64,000 nucleotides of DNA from Sporosarcina jiandibaonis (GTDB lineage: Bacteria; Bacillota; Bacilli; Bacillales_A; Planococcaceae), in contig NZ_JAAOIY010000001.1 of assembly GCF_013184495.1 (NCBI RefSeq), positions 1,361,972-1,425,971 of the forward strand. Reading direction: 5' to 3'. Position 1 is the first letter of the stretch, and each line of letters opens with the position of its first letter. Below are positions 35,692 through 45,119 of this stretch, piece after piece. The notes beneath the pieces are model-generated. The model saw only the letters and a list, made by a program, of their open reading frames with translations, searched no databases and had not been told where the DNA came from. Position numbers and translations under genes: made by a program.

Positions 35692-36933
35692 TTATTTCTG
35701 ATATTTCGATGTGGATATATTTTCGGGCCAAATTATAGCGTTTTTCCCATCTTGAATTTGTACTGCTGGAACAGGAATATATTCAGGCCCCGCTTTAATT
35801 GTGTGATTACTATCGTCAAATACAAATCTACCCAAAATGCCATCTCGATCAAGTTTAGCTAACTGCTCTACAATTTTTTCAGAATCAAGGCTCTGTGCTT
35901 CCGCTATGGAAGTAAGTGCATTATTCATTGTGTCATAGCCTAATGCATGATTTGGCGTGGCTACAACATTCCATTTTTCTTTAATGGCTGTGGCAAAATC
36001 TACCTGGCTTTCTCTTAGTAAAGGTTCGAACATCAAAGGTATCCAAACCAATCCTTCAGAAGAATCCTTTGCATTTTCAATAAATTCAGGTCTAGTAGGG
36101 TAATAAACCGCGGTGTGAAGTGTTTTTAATTTGGTTTCATTAATCTGTTTCACTAAAGCTACTCCTGATGAATCTGCTGTAAAAACACTGACCAGTAAAT
36201 CAGGTTTCAAGGAACCAAGTTTAGTTAATTGAGGATAAAACTCAGTATGACCAACCTCCACTGTTTCATAGGCAACAACTTTCCAACCATCATTTTCTAA
36301 TAACCTTGCAACTTCATCGGCATTGGAGCGTCCATAGTCCGTGTCTTCTACAACAAAAGAAACTGTTTTATCCGTAGGTTGAAAATCTCCGCTTTCTTCC
36401 AACATTTTAACTGTTTGATAAACACTATCCCCATAAGCATCGCTACCGACGTTTCCTTTCCAAAAGTACTTATACTTATCTGGGTTTTCAGTAATCTTAT
36501 CTGATATTGCACTACTTACAGGTTCGCCACTTAATATTGGTTTTTCATATTGACCTGCTAAATCCATAATTGCCATAGTTACAGAACTGGCGAAAGCATC
36601 ACCAATTAGAAAATCCACTTCTTCATTATTAAATAGTTTTTCCGCAGTACTTACTCCCTGATCTGGTTTTCCTTGATTATCTTCAAAATACATCTTAATG
36701 GGCAACTTATTACCTTCTACTTCTATTCCGCCTTTTTCATTCCACTCATCTACCGCCAATTCCATTCCTTGTTTCGAAGCAACCCCTGAATTAGCTGTTG
36801 CACCTGTCAATGGTCCTGTAACCCCGATACGAATTTCTTCAACGTTTCTTCCACTTTCAGAACATGCGGAAAGTCCGACCGCAATAATTAGTGACAATGC
36901 AATTAATATAAATGGCGCTATTTTCCTTTTCAT
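35692..36933 (-). CDS. Substrate-binding lipoprotein of the Liv-type importer
   Basis: A 413-residue periplasmic-binding-type protein with a lipoprotein signal (KRK, hydrophobic stretch, LSAC with Cys24), so anchored on the outer face of the membrane. The start of the mature domain, IRIGVTGPLTGATANSGVASKQG, is typical of LivJ/LivK and urea/amide-binding relatives. It is the first gene of the livK-G-F-H-M order. The ligand is not evident; adjacent amide and ureido hydrolases make amino acid derivatives likely. Confidence 0.87.
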   Translation of the reverse strand: MKRKIAPFILIALSLIIAVGLSACSESGRNVEEIRIGVTGPLTGATANSGVASKQGMELAVDEWNEKGGIEVEGNKLPIKMYFEDNQGKPDQGVSTAEKLFNNEEVDFLIGDAFASSVTMAIMDLAGQYEKPILSGEPVSSAISDKITENPDKYKYFWKGNVGSDAYGDSVYQTVKMLEESGDFQPTDKTVSFVVEDTDYGRSNADEVARLLENDGWKVVAYETVEVGHTEFYPQLTKLGSLKPDLLVSVFTADSSGVALVKQINETKLKTLHTAVYYPTRPEFIENAKDSSEGLVWIPLMFEPLLRESQVDFATAIKEKWNVVATPNHALGYDTMNNALTSIAEAQSLDSEKIVEQLAKLDRDGILGRFVFDDSNHTIKAGPEYIPVPAVQIQDGKNAIIWPENISTSKYQK

Positions 36934-37034
36934 AATAACTCCCCCATGATTCCATTTTTTGTAATACGTAGTTATAAAGCATATATATGGATTTGGTTAT
37001 AATTACTACTATAGAATAATCCTAAATTTCTATA

Positions 37035-37297
37035 TTAAATTTTAACCTCTAATTTGTTTGCAACCGATGTGATGGCATCATGTAATTTCTCTACGAGTGT
37101 TTTGACTTGTTCTTCGTTTATCGTTAACGGGGGCGAGAAACAACTAATATCCGTTCCTTCATAAGTGACCGCACGACAGATAACACCTCGTTCATGCAAT
37201 GCCTCAATAACTTTTGCCGCCACCTTTAGGTCCGGAGAAAATCTTTTATTTGTTTCAGGATCCGCGATCCGCGACCAGCCCCACTGCTCCAAGAAGA
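37035..37297 (-). pseudogene. C-terminal remnant of a second class III aminotransferase copy
   Basis: The fragment encodes DPETNKRFSPDLKVAAKVIE and on to a stop, nearly identical to the last 85 residues of the intact aminotransferase at 43680. Homology begins abruptly near 37297 (CCACTGCTCCAAGAAGAC shared, then divergence). It has the same orientation and order as in the intact cassette, where the aminotransferase follows the permease. With the remnant at 28022-28190 it marks the other edge of a disrupted cassette copy. Confidence 0.85.
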
Positions 37298-37347
37298 CTA
37301 TTAAATTAACATGTATATCGGCTGTTCTCATTTCAGTCATTAATAAT

Positions 37348-38790
37348 TCAATTATCCGATAATTCCAACTCTAATAAATCTTTTTCAGATTGGGTTGATA
37401 GAAGAGACACGGCAAACAATGTTAAGATTGACAATGGTAAACCAATAAAGACAGGATGCAAGCCAAAAGGATGCCCTGATATCTGCCAAATCACCGCAGC
37501 CAATAGCCCTATCCACATGGATATTACCCCCGCTTTGCGGGACGTCCCTTTCCAAAATAGACCAAATAAGACAGGAGCTAGTAACCCAGATACCAACATA
37601 GCTGTTCCCGTCACCCAAAGTTTCACTAATTCAGGTATATAAAGCGCAAGGAATAAGGCTAATACAGAGACAATTAAGACTGAAGTCCTGCTATATGAAA
37701 GTAGCCTCTGATTGTCAGCCCCTTTAAGACGCGGCTTAATCACATCGTTGACTACAGATGATGCCCCTGCCATTAGAAATGAATCTGCTGTTGAAATTAC
37801 AGTTGCCAAAAGTACTACAACCATAAGAATAATTAATGAAAATGGAAAAACGTTACCTATTATCCCATAATAAATCATAGCTGGATTGACATTTTCCAAA
37901 TTCAGACCGTATTTACCTGCTACACCAATTATAATAACCACTGCCCCTGTTAAAAAAGCAATAACGATGGAAATCCAATATCCTTTAACTGCTGTTTTTG
38001 AATCTTTTGCCGCCCAAAAACGTTGCCAAAGATCCTGTCTTACGAATTGATAAGCCCCTATAGTTAACAGATAAATGAATACTTCAGTCTTTGATATGTT
38101 AAAGATGCTTAAGTGGCCTTCGGATTTAGAGAGTAATGCAGTTTCAGTGATATTACTCCATCCACCAGAAGCAATTATAACTACGGTAAACAAAGCGAAA
38201 ATACCTAGAGTTTGTAATGTTCCATGAAAAGCATCTTGCCAAATTACTGATTTCATTCCACCAAAGTAAGTTTTTAAAGTTAGTAATATCCAACTTACAA
38301 TAATACCAATCGTCATGCTTAAACCTATCGTTAAATTTAGTATTGTTGCTATTGCAACAAATTGCATTCCTGATATCGCACAATAAGCGACTAGTATGCT
38401 AATAACAGTAGGTATACGAGCACCTTCTCCGTAACGCAAAGTTGTAAAATCACCAATAGTGACCATATTATGTTCTTCACCCAGTTTCCTAATTCGTTTA
38501 ACCAAGAAAAAAGCCAGAAGAACCCCTGTAAACAGTAAACCTATATTGAGCCATTGCTCTCCCATCCCCATGCTGAAGCCATTTCCCATGTAGCCCAATA
38601 ACGTCGCGCCACCAATTGCAGTACCCACAAAAGTTAAAATTAAAGGGAAAATAGATACAGATCTTCCAGCAACATTATAATCGTCATACGTCTTTATATT
38701 TCTATTAACAAATAATGAAACACCGAATAAAAATAGAAAATAGACTATAACTATTACTCCCAGCACCAAACGTTCTTGATCATTATACAT
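37348..38790 (-). CDS. Sodium:solute symporter (SSS) family transporter
   Basis: A 480-residue transporter with about 13 hydrophobic segments. Family marks include DDYNVAGRSVSIFPLILTFVGTAIGGATLLG at the start, the AYCAISGMQFVAIATI helix and the AAKDSKTAVKGYW segment, and STADSFLMAGASSVVNDVI with sodium-site serines and threonine. Substrate unknown; the amidohydrolase gene about 160 bases upstream on the same strand suggests they share a substrate. AT-rich like the rest of the block. Confidence 0.85.
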   Translation of the reverse strand: MYNDQERLVLGVIVIVYFLFLFGVSLFVNRNIKTYDDYNVAGRSVSIFPLILTFVGTAIGGATLLGYMGNGFSMGMGEQWLNIGLLFTGVLLAFFLVKRIRKLGEEHNMVTIGDFTTLRYGEGARIPTVISILVAYCAISGMQFVAIATILNLTIGLSMTIGIIVSWILLTLKTYFGGMKSVIWQDAFHGTLQTLGIFALFTVVIIASGGWSNITETALLSKSEGHLSIFNISKTEVFIYLLTIGAYQFVRQDLWQRFWAAKDSKTAVKGYWISIVIAFLTGAVVIIIGVAGKYGLNLENVNPAMIYYGIIGNVFPFSLIILMVVVLLATVISTADSFLMAGASSVVNDVIKPRLKGADNQRLLSYSRTSVLIVSVLALFLALYIPELVKLWVTGTAMLVSGLLAPVLFGLFWKGTSRKAGVISMWIGLLAAVIWQISGHPFGLHPVFIGLPLSILTLFAVSLLSTQSEKDLLELELSDN

Positions 38791-38948
38791 TTAATATTCC
38801 TCCCTTCTATCAAACCTTCATTCTGAAACTTGGAATTGTTAACAATATCTGTTGTTAACTGTATGAACAGATCGAATTAATCTTTTACAATAAAGCGAGT
38901 AATAATTTTCCAACCTAGATTTTTGCTCCCTTTAGCTTCCCGGTCCCC

Positions 38949-40586
38949 TCAAACCACGCTTAGGTTATGTTCATTTGAATAAATTAATTTCCCGTTCATA
39001 TAAGTACATTCAACCTCTATATCCTTTAACAGTTCCTTGTCCAACTTATAAGGATCATGTGATACAACTATTAAATCGGCTTTTGCCGACGGCTTTATTA
39101 CCCCAATTGTTTGCTCTTCACAGGAACTATAGGCAGCATCAACTGTATATGCTCTTAAAGCATCCTCTACAGATATATTTTGTGTTTTATCCAAAACTTG
39201 ACCAGTGATTGTTTTCCTAGTTACGGCCGCATAAATACCTGTCCAAGGATTACCTCCGGTAACGGGTAAATCAGAATTTCCTGGAGCGACAATACCATGT
39301 TCTTTGAACGACTTATGAGGATAAACTTTCTTCATTCTTTCGGAACCTAAATTTTTCATATAGCTATCTCCAATGTGGTAGAGAAAACCTATTGAAGACG
39401 CAGCTATTAATTCTAATTTTTTCATTCTTTTTAAATGATCTTCAGTTGGAAGCGCACAATGCTCAATTCGATTTCTCATTGATGTGATATCTTTTTTTTC
39501 ATTTATCTTCTCAAATGCTGAAATAGCAACTTCTATTGCTCTGTCGCCTATCCCATGAATAGCAACTCTAAGATCGGACATTAATGCCTTTTCCATAAAA
39601 GGAGCGATACTTTCAACATCGCTATAAAGTATTCCCGTCGCATCATCATTCTCATAAGCGACTGATACCGCTGCAGTCCGACCGCCTATACTTCCGTCAA
39701 GCATAAATTTCATACCCTGAATTTTTATCATATCGCTTCCGAATCCACTTTTAATCCCCAAGGATAGAACTTCATCTAGTAGTCCGATCCAATCGTTTTG
39801 ACTAATTGCCCATATCCAAGGTCTAACTCTAACGTTTAATTCATTTCTTTTTAATAGTTCCTGATACACCCTCATGTCGGTACTTTGTGTCGACATATCA
39901 TGAATTGTAGTTATTCCCCATTTTGCAAAGTCATTTTGTGCTAATTTCATCCCTTTAACAACATCGTTAAAATCATCTTCGGGCAGGTCTACCAATCCTT
40001 GCGCTTTTTCCTGCAGTAATCCCGTACATTCTCCCGACTCAGGATCACGTTCTATATGGCCACCTTGTGGATTTTCTGTTTCACCTGATATACCGCTCAA
40101 TTCCAATGCCTTGGTATTTAGAACAGCCATGTGACTACAAGTTCGAGAAAGATAAACGGGGTGATTCGGGGAAACTTTATCTAAATCCCAACGCGTAGGT
40201 TGACGCTTTTCTAGCAATTTACTCTCATCCCACCCCCACCCCCTAATCCATTCGCCATCCTCAGTATTTTTCACTGTTTCTGCAATCTTTTCCATCATTT
40301 CATCAATTGATGAAACGCACTCCTGCCGGCAATCAATTTTCAATAGATTCAAACCATACATTGTCGGATGGATATGACTTTCTATAAAACCCGGTAATAC
40401 GGTTTTACCTTCCAGGTCAACAATTTCCGTTTGTTCTCCTATTAAAGTTAAAACATCTTTCTCTTCTCCTACCAACAAAATATCACCATTTTTAATTGCA
40501 ATCGAGTTAGCACTTGGTAGTTTATCGTCCATTGTAATGACATTACAGTTTACAAGTATCAAATCTGCTGAAATTAAATTATTCAT
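38949..40586 (-). CDS. YtcJ-type metal-dependent amidohydrolase
   Basis: A 545-residue amidohydrolase-3 enzyme. The metal motif LPGFIESHIHPTMYG lies at about 64-78, the insert with GWGWDESKL follows, the late histidines are in AIHGIGDRA and RIEHCALP, and the closing metal aspartate in GNSDLPV. YtcJ relatives hydrolyse formamides, N-substituted amides or cyclic ureides, and few have a known substrate. No signal peptide. Probably co-transcribed with the sodium symporter that follows. Confidence 0.83.
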   Translation of the reverse strand: MNNLISADLILVNCNVITMDDKLPSANSIAIKNGDILLVGEEKDVLTLIGEQTEIVDLEGKTVLPGFIESHIHPTMYGLNLLKIDCRQECVSSIDEMMEKIAETVKNTEDGEWIRGWGWDESKLLEKRQPTRWDLDKVSPNHPVYLSRTCSHMAVLNTKALELSGISGETENPQGGHIERDPESGECTGLLQEKAQGLVDLPEDDFNDVVKGMKLAQNDFAKWGITTIHDMSTQSTDMRVYQELLKRNELNVRVRPWIWAISQNDWIGLLDEVLSLGIKSGFGSDMIKIQGMKFMLDGSIGGRTAAVSVAYENDDATGILYSDVESIAPFMEKALMSDLRVAIHGIGDRAIEVAISAFEKINEKKDITSMRNRIEHCALPTEDHLKRMKKLELIAASSIGFLYHIGDSYMKNLGSERMKKVYPHKSFKEHGIVAPGNSDLPVTGGNPWTGIYAAVTRKTITGQVLDKTQNISVEDALRAYTVDAAYSSCEEQTIGVIKPSAKADLIVVSHDPYKLDKELLKDIEVECTYMNGKLIYSNEHNLSVV

Positions 40587-40751
40587 TTTCGGCTCTCCTC
40601 ACTTTCTTCTATCTCCCTGCTTACATCGAAGCCAAATAAATTATAGCTTTGACATTTTTTGAACCTATTTAAAACCATTCTGGTATTTCCTTCAAAACAT
40701 CAGCCTTTTCATATGCATCTGAATGCTCCGTAGATTTGGACCTTTTATTCC

Positions 40752-42182
40752 TTAGTCCATTCCAATAGAGACGTATTGTGATTCCAAGAAAGCTTCTAAA
40801 CCTTCATGACCGCCTTCTCTTCCTAGGCCACTTTCCTTCATTCCGCCGAATGGCACCTGAGCCGCAGATGGCATCCCATCATTCCAACCGACAATTCCGA
40901 AATTCAGCTGTTCAATTAATAACGTACCTTTAGCAACACTTTCAGTAAAAACATAAGCCGCTAAGCCATACTTCGTATCATTCGCTAATCGAATAGCCTC
41001 TTCTATTGTCTCAAACTTTTGAACCGGAGCCACTGGACCGAACGTTTCTTCCTGCATGATCACCATGGATGAATCTACGCCACTAATTACAGTTGGCGCA
41101 TAGAAAGTTCCGCCTTCTTCTGTTAACTCTCTTCCACCAGTTACTAGCGTAGCCCCTTTTGATAGCGCATCCGCCACTTGATCAGCTACCTTATCCACAC
41201 TGCTTTGATTGATCAATGGACCAATATCAACATTCTCATTGGTGCCATCTCCTACTTTTAATTGATCCACGGCGGTTGTAAACTTCTCTAAAAACACATC
41301 ATGGATACCCGCCTGCACATAAATTCGATTGCCACAGACACAAGTCTGACCCGCATTTCTAAATTTCGATGCCAGTACACCTTTTACTGCGGCGTCGACA
41401 TTCGCATCATCCAATATAATGATTGGTGCATGCCCGCCTAGTTCCATTGATAAGCGTTTGACTTGATCAGCACTTTGTCTAATTAAGAGTTTGCCGACTT
41501 CCGTCGATCCTGTAAATGTAACTTTTTGAACTTTTTCATTCTCCATGATCGCATTTCCTATTTTCGAGGAAGAGCCTGTCACTAAGTTAATAACACCTTT
41601 GGGAAATCCAGCTTCTTCACATAGTTCCACCAATTTAACAGCCGTTAAGGGACTCTCCCCCGATGGTTTGATAACAATTGTACAACCTGCCGCCAATGCA
41701 GGGCCCATCTTCCGCGTCAACATAGCTAATGGAAAATTCCACGGCGTGATTGCTGCCACCACGCCAACAGGTCTTTTCCATACTTGCATACGTTTATTGG
41801 CAATATGAGAGGGAACCGTTTCCCCGTAAATCCTCTTGCCCTCTTCTGCATACCATTCAATATATGTAGCGGATGAAGCCGCCTCTCCTCTTGACTCTCT
41901 AATAGGCTTGCCCATCTCAAGCGTCATCACTTGCGCCAATTCCTCTTGGTTTTTCAAAATGAGGTCATTCAATCTTTTTAAATACATCGCCCGCTCGTAC
42001 GCGGTCGTTTGAGACCATGTTTGAAACGCCGCGTGCGCGCTAGCAATCGCCTGATTTGCTTCATCTTCCCCACCGATTGGAACCGTCCCTACAACTTGAC
42101 CATTCGCCGGATTAACCACTTCTAATTTCTCAAGCTCTTTTCCAATCCATTCCCCGTTGATATACATTAAGTCATCTTTCAT
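40752..42182 (-). CDS. gabD: Succinate/glutarate-semialdehyde dehydrogenase (GabD type)
   Basis: A 476-residue NAD(P)-dependent aldehyde dehydrogenase. The cofactor and catalytic motifs are intact: TPWNFPLAMLTRKMGPALAAG, FTGSTEVG, the catalytic glutamate in MELGGHAP and the cysteine in NAGQTCVCGNR. GabD-type enzymes oxidise succinic or glutaric semialdehyde to the diacid. It follows the permease by 44 bases in an aminotransferase-permease-dehydrogenase cassette. The 3' end is duplicated at 28022. Confidence 0.9.
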   Translation of the reverse strand: MKDDLMYINGEWIGKELEKLEVVNPANGQVVGTVPIGGEDEANQAIASAHAAFQTWSQTTAYERAMYLKRLNDLILKNQEELAQVMTLEMGKPIRESRGEAASSATYIEWYAEEGKRIYGETVPSHIANKRMQVWKRPVGVVAAITPWNFPLAMLTRKMGPALAAGCTIVIKPSGESPLTAVKLVELCEEAGFPKGVINLVTGSSSKIGNAIMENEKVQKVTFTGSTEVGKLLIRQSADQVKRLSMELGGHAPIIILDDANVDAAVKGVLASKFRNAGQTCVCGNRIYVQAGIHDVFLEKFTTAVDQLKVGDGTNENVDIGPLINQSSVDKVADQVADALSKGATLVTGGRELTEEGGTFYAPTVISGVDSSMVIMQEETFGPVAPVQKFETIEEAIRLANDTKYGLAAYVFTESVAKGTLLIEQLNFGIVGWNDGMPSAAQVPFGGMKESGLGREGGHEGLEAFLESQYVSIGMD

Positions 42183-42226
42183 CTGACATTCACCCCTACT
42201 TCATTTGTTTGAATGAACTACGAAAC

Positions 42227-43648
42227 TCATTCCTCATCTTCTTGAAATATGCGGTCTAGCTCCTTATTCATATACGTATCCGAGTTTTCAGGTCCAGTGC
42301 TGTTCATCGATACTTTGTACAACACTACACCCAGTATGGTCCATACAATAATGATGACCCATTCATACGGCCAAACTAATGCAGATGGCATACCTGGCAT
42401 ATACAATACACAGATGCCTATCGACATGAGTAATGCAACCCAACCAATTACGCCGCCTCCACGAAGCAAGAATGGCCTCTTCATCTCTGGAGCTTTCTTT
42501 CGGAGTATTAAGAACGATGCCGCCACCATAAACCAAGCAATAACCAATGCGAGCCCGCCCGCGTCAACCAACCAAACGAGCGCCGGTCTACCGAATAATG
42601 GTGCCATCGTAGTAAGCACGGCTATTAACAGGATTGCTTTATGAGGTGTATTGTATTTCGGATGTAAATCTCCTAATGATTTAGGAAGCATTCCAGCTTT
42701 TGCAAGCGCATAAATCGCGCGGCTTCCTCCAACATAGAAACCAATCCAACTCGTTAATATTCCGCCCACTCCACCGAGTACAAGTACATTCCCCATCATT
42801 TTACTACCACCGAAAGCTTTCGCCATTGCATCCGCTGTAACTAAATTGGAATTATTTATTTCCGTTGGCGTCAAAACTCGCGATACGCCAAATATGATAG
42901 AAATATACCAAGCAATTGCAAGAAAAACCGAGAAGATGAGTAATTTCCCGATTCTTTTCCGCGGTAAATTAATCTCTTCGGCAGCTTGCGGAATGATATC
43001 AAATCCAACAAACATGAAAGGCGTCATGATTAATACAATTAATATTCCCACTGTGCCTTTTTCAAACAACGGTTGCATATTCGCGACGTTTCCGGCAATT
43101 GAACTACCTGTAATCAACAAGACGCCCGAGATTATAATTAATAACGTAAGAAGAAATGTTAGGATACTTGCTAACTTAATCCCCCTATAGTTAACCCAAG
43201 CGATGAGAATCGAACCGATTACACCTACCGCTACCCAAGTGAAATTGACATCCCAGCCTGCAATTGTGTACATATAACCTTGACTGTAATTAGGGGCCAA
43301 GTATTCAAAAACAGTCGGAAGTGCAACAGCCTCAAAAGCTACTACAGATACATAGCCAAGTACAATCGCCCAGGTTGTGATAAAGGAAGGAAGCCTTCCC
43401 ATCGCTTTAAAAGAGTAAAATAGCTCGCCCCCAGCAAGCGGAATGGCCGAAGCCAGTTCCGCATAAGTGAGCCCGACAAAGACAACCATCATACCACCGA
43501 TTAGGAATGCAATAATCGCTCCTACTGATCCTGCCTCGGTTATCCAAAGGCCCGCAGTGACAACCCAGCCCCAACCTATCATTGCACCAAATGCCAATGC
43601 AAGAACATCCCTGTTCCCCAAAACTTTTAAAAGTTTCTGATCTTCCAT
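42227..43648 (-). CDS. APC-family amino acid/amine permease
   Basis: A 473-residue transporter with about 12 membrane segments. The APC signature GAMIGWGWVVTAGLW lies at about 17-31, with the family's later GFDIIPQAAEEINLPRKRIG at about 213-232. It imports an amino acid or amine. The neighbours, an omega-amino acid aminotransferase and a semialdehyde dehydrogenase, suggest GABA, 5-aminovalerate, beta-alanine or a diamine. Part of its middle is present as a remnant at 28122-28190. Confidence 0.87.
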   Translation of the reverse strand: MEDQKLLKVLGNRDVLALAFGAMIGWGWVVTAGLWITEAGSVGAIIAFLIGGMMVVFVGLTYAELASAIPLAGGELFYSFKAMGRLPSFITTWAIVLGYVSVVAFEAVALPTVFEYLAPNYSQGYMYTIAGWDVNFTWVAVGVIGSILIAWVNYRGIKLASILTFLLTLLIIISGVLLITGSSIAGNVANMQPLFEKGTVGILIVLIMTPFMFVGFDIIPQAAEEINLPRKRIGKLLIFSVFLAIAWYISIIFGVSRVLTPTEINNSNLVTADAMAKAFGGSKMMGNVLVLGGVGGILTSWIGFYVGGSRAIYALAKAGMLPKSLGDLHPKYNTPHKAILLIAVLTTMAPLFGRPALVWLVDAGGLALVIAWFMVAASFLILRKKAPEMKRPFLLRGGGVIGWVALLMSIGICVLYMPGMPSALVWPYEWVIIIVWTILGVVLYKVSMNSTGPENSDTYMNKELDRIFQEDEE

Positions 43649-43679
43649 TATGTTCCCCCCAGTTTAATCGAACTTATGG

Positions 43680-45029
43680 TTAACTTTCTAAGACTAGGCT
43701 TAATTCACTTGCAACCGATGAAATGGCGTCATGTAATTTCTCTACGAGTGTTTTGATTTGTTCTTCGTTGATTGTTAACGGAGGTGAGAAACAAATAATA
43801 TCCGTTCCTTCATAAGTGACCGCACGACAGATAACACCTCGTTCATGCAATGCCTCAATCACTTTCGCCGCTACCTTTAGGTCCGGAGAGAATCTTTTAT
43901 TTGTTTCAGGATCCTCGACTAGCTCCACTGCTCCAAGAAGACCGACCGCGCGAACATCTCCTACAATAGTTGAATCCGCTTTCATCTCTTTGAACTTATT
44001 GAGTAACAACTCGCCCATTTTACGGGAATTCTCAACGAGTCCTTCTTTCTCAATGATTTCAATATTTTTCAACGCCACAGCGGCCGCTGTCGGATGTCCA
44101 CTATACGTAAATCCATGGAACAACGTCCCTTCTGATTTCTCTTTCAGCACATTATGAATCTTGTCTGATACGATGACGCCGCCTAAAGGGATATAACCGC
44201 TCGTGACTCCTTTGGCAAATGTCATCATATCCGGTTCAATCCCTGAATGATCAAGACCGAACATCGATCCTGTCCGACCAAAACCAGTAATGACTTCATC
44301 GGCTATAAATACAATGCCGTATTCATCACATAATTTCCGGACTTCTTTAAAGTAATCATTCGGAGGAATAAGGACACCGCCCGCTCCCTGAATAGGTTCA
44401 GCGATAAATGCCGCAATCGTTTCGGCCCCCTCCGCTTCAATGACTGCCCGAATTGATTCAATAGAGGCTTTCGTTCCTTCCCAATAAGGCGTTTCTGCAT
44501 GGACAAACCCTACTTGCAAGTCACCCGCCATAGCCCAAAACTCTGGAATTCCAGTTGCACTTGTTGAACCCGCGGCAACTCCGTGGTACCCCCGCTTAAG
44601 GGATACGATTTTATTTCGGTTAGGCTGATTTTGGATTTTCCAATAATGGCGAACTAATTTAAATGCAGAGTCATTAGACTCCGATCCTCCTGATGTAAAA
44701 AACGTTGCATTTAAACTTGGCGGAGCAAGGTCCGCGAGTTTTTTCGCCAATTGAATAATTGGTTCATGACTAAATGTTGAAAAGGCGGAACTAAACGCCA
44801 GTTTGTCCATTTGCTGTTTAGCGGCTTCCCCCAACTCTTTTCGACCATGACCAATATTGACATTCCATAAGGACGACATCGCATCAATGAATACATTCCC
44901 TTTTTTATCCGTTAAATAGATGCCCTCTCCCTTTTCAATAATTAACTTAGCCCCTTTTTCCTGTTGTTCCTTAATAGATGAAGTCGGATGAATAAAATGC
45001 TTTTTGTCCAATTCAATTAGATTTTCCAT
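43680..45029 (-). CDS. Class III omega-amino acid aminotransferase
   Basis: A 449-residue PLP enzyme. The pyridoxal phosphate region TSGGSESNDSAFKLVRHYW, the GYHGVAAGSTSATG loop, the FIADEVITGFGRTGSMFG aspartate region and the lysine in MMTFAKGVTSGYIPLGG are complete. It most resembles omega-amino acid:pyruvate and putrescine-type transaminases. It would convert the imported amine to a semialdehyde for the neighbouring dehydrogenase. First gene of the cassette after the acyl-CoA dehydrogenase; its last 85 codons are duplicated at 37035. Confidence 0.9.
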   Translation of the reverse strand: MENLIELDKKHFIHPTSSIKEQQEKGAKLIIEKGEGIYLTDKKGNVFIDAMSSLWNVNIGHGRKELGEAAKQQMDKLAFSSAFSTFSHEPIIQLAKKLADLAPPSLNATFFTSGGSESNDSAFKLVRHYWKIQNQPNRNKIVSLKRGYHGVAAGSTSATGIPEFWAMAGDLQVGFVHAETPYWEGTKASIESIRAVIEAEGAETIAAFIAEPIQGAGGVLIPPNDYFKEVRKLCDEYGIVFIADEVITGFGRTGSMFGLDHSGIEPDMMTFAKGVTSGYIPLGGVIVSDKIHNVLKEKSEGTLFHGFTYSGHPTAAAVALKNIEIIEKEGLVENSRKMGELLLNKFKEMKADSTIVGDVRAVGLLGAVELVEDPETNKRFSPDLKVAAKVIEALHERGVICRAVTYEGTDIICFSPPLTINEEQIKTLVEKLHDAISSVASELSLVLES

Positions 45030-45119
45030 ATGAATTACCCCCTAATTTTAATTGCTAGTTTATTCTATAAAGCACAGTGTCGACTGTACGAATACGACAG
45101 ACGACACTGTTTTAAAAAT

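Noticed and set aside
37035..37340. Apparent 101-residue gene
   Set aside because: It is the C-terminal remnant of an aminotransferase; the N-terminal codons come from unrelated sequence beyond the break.
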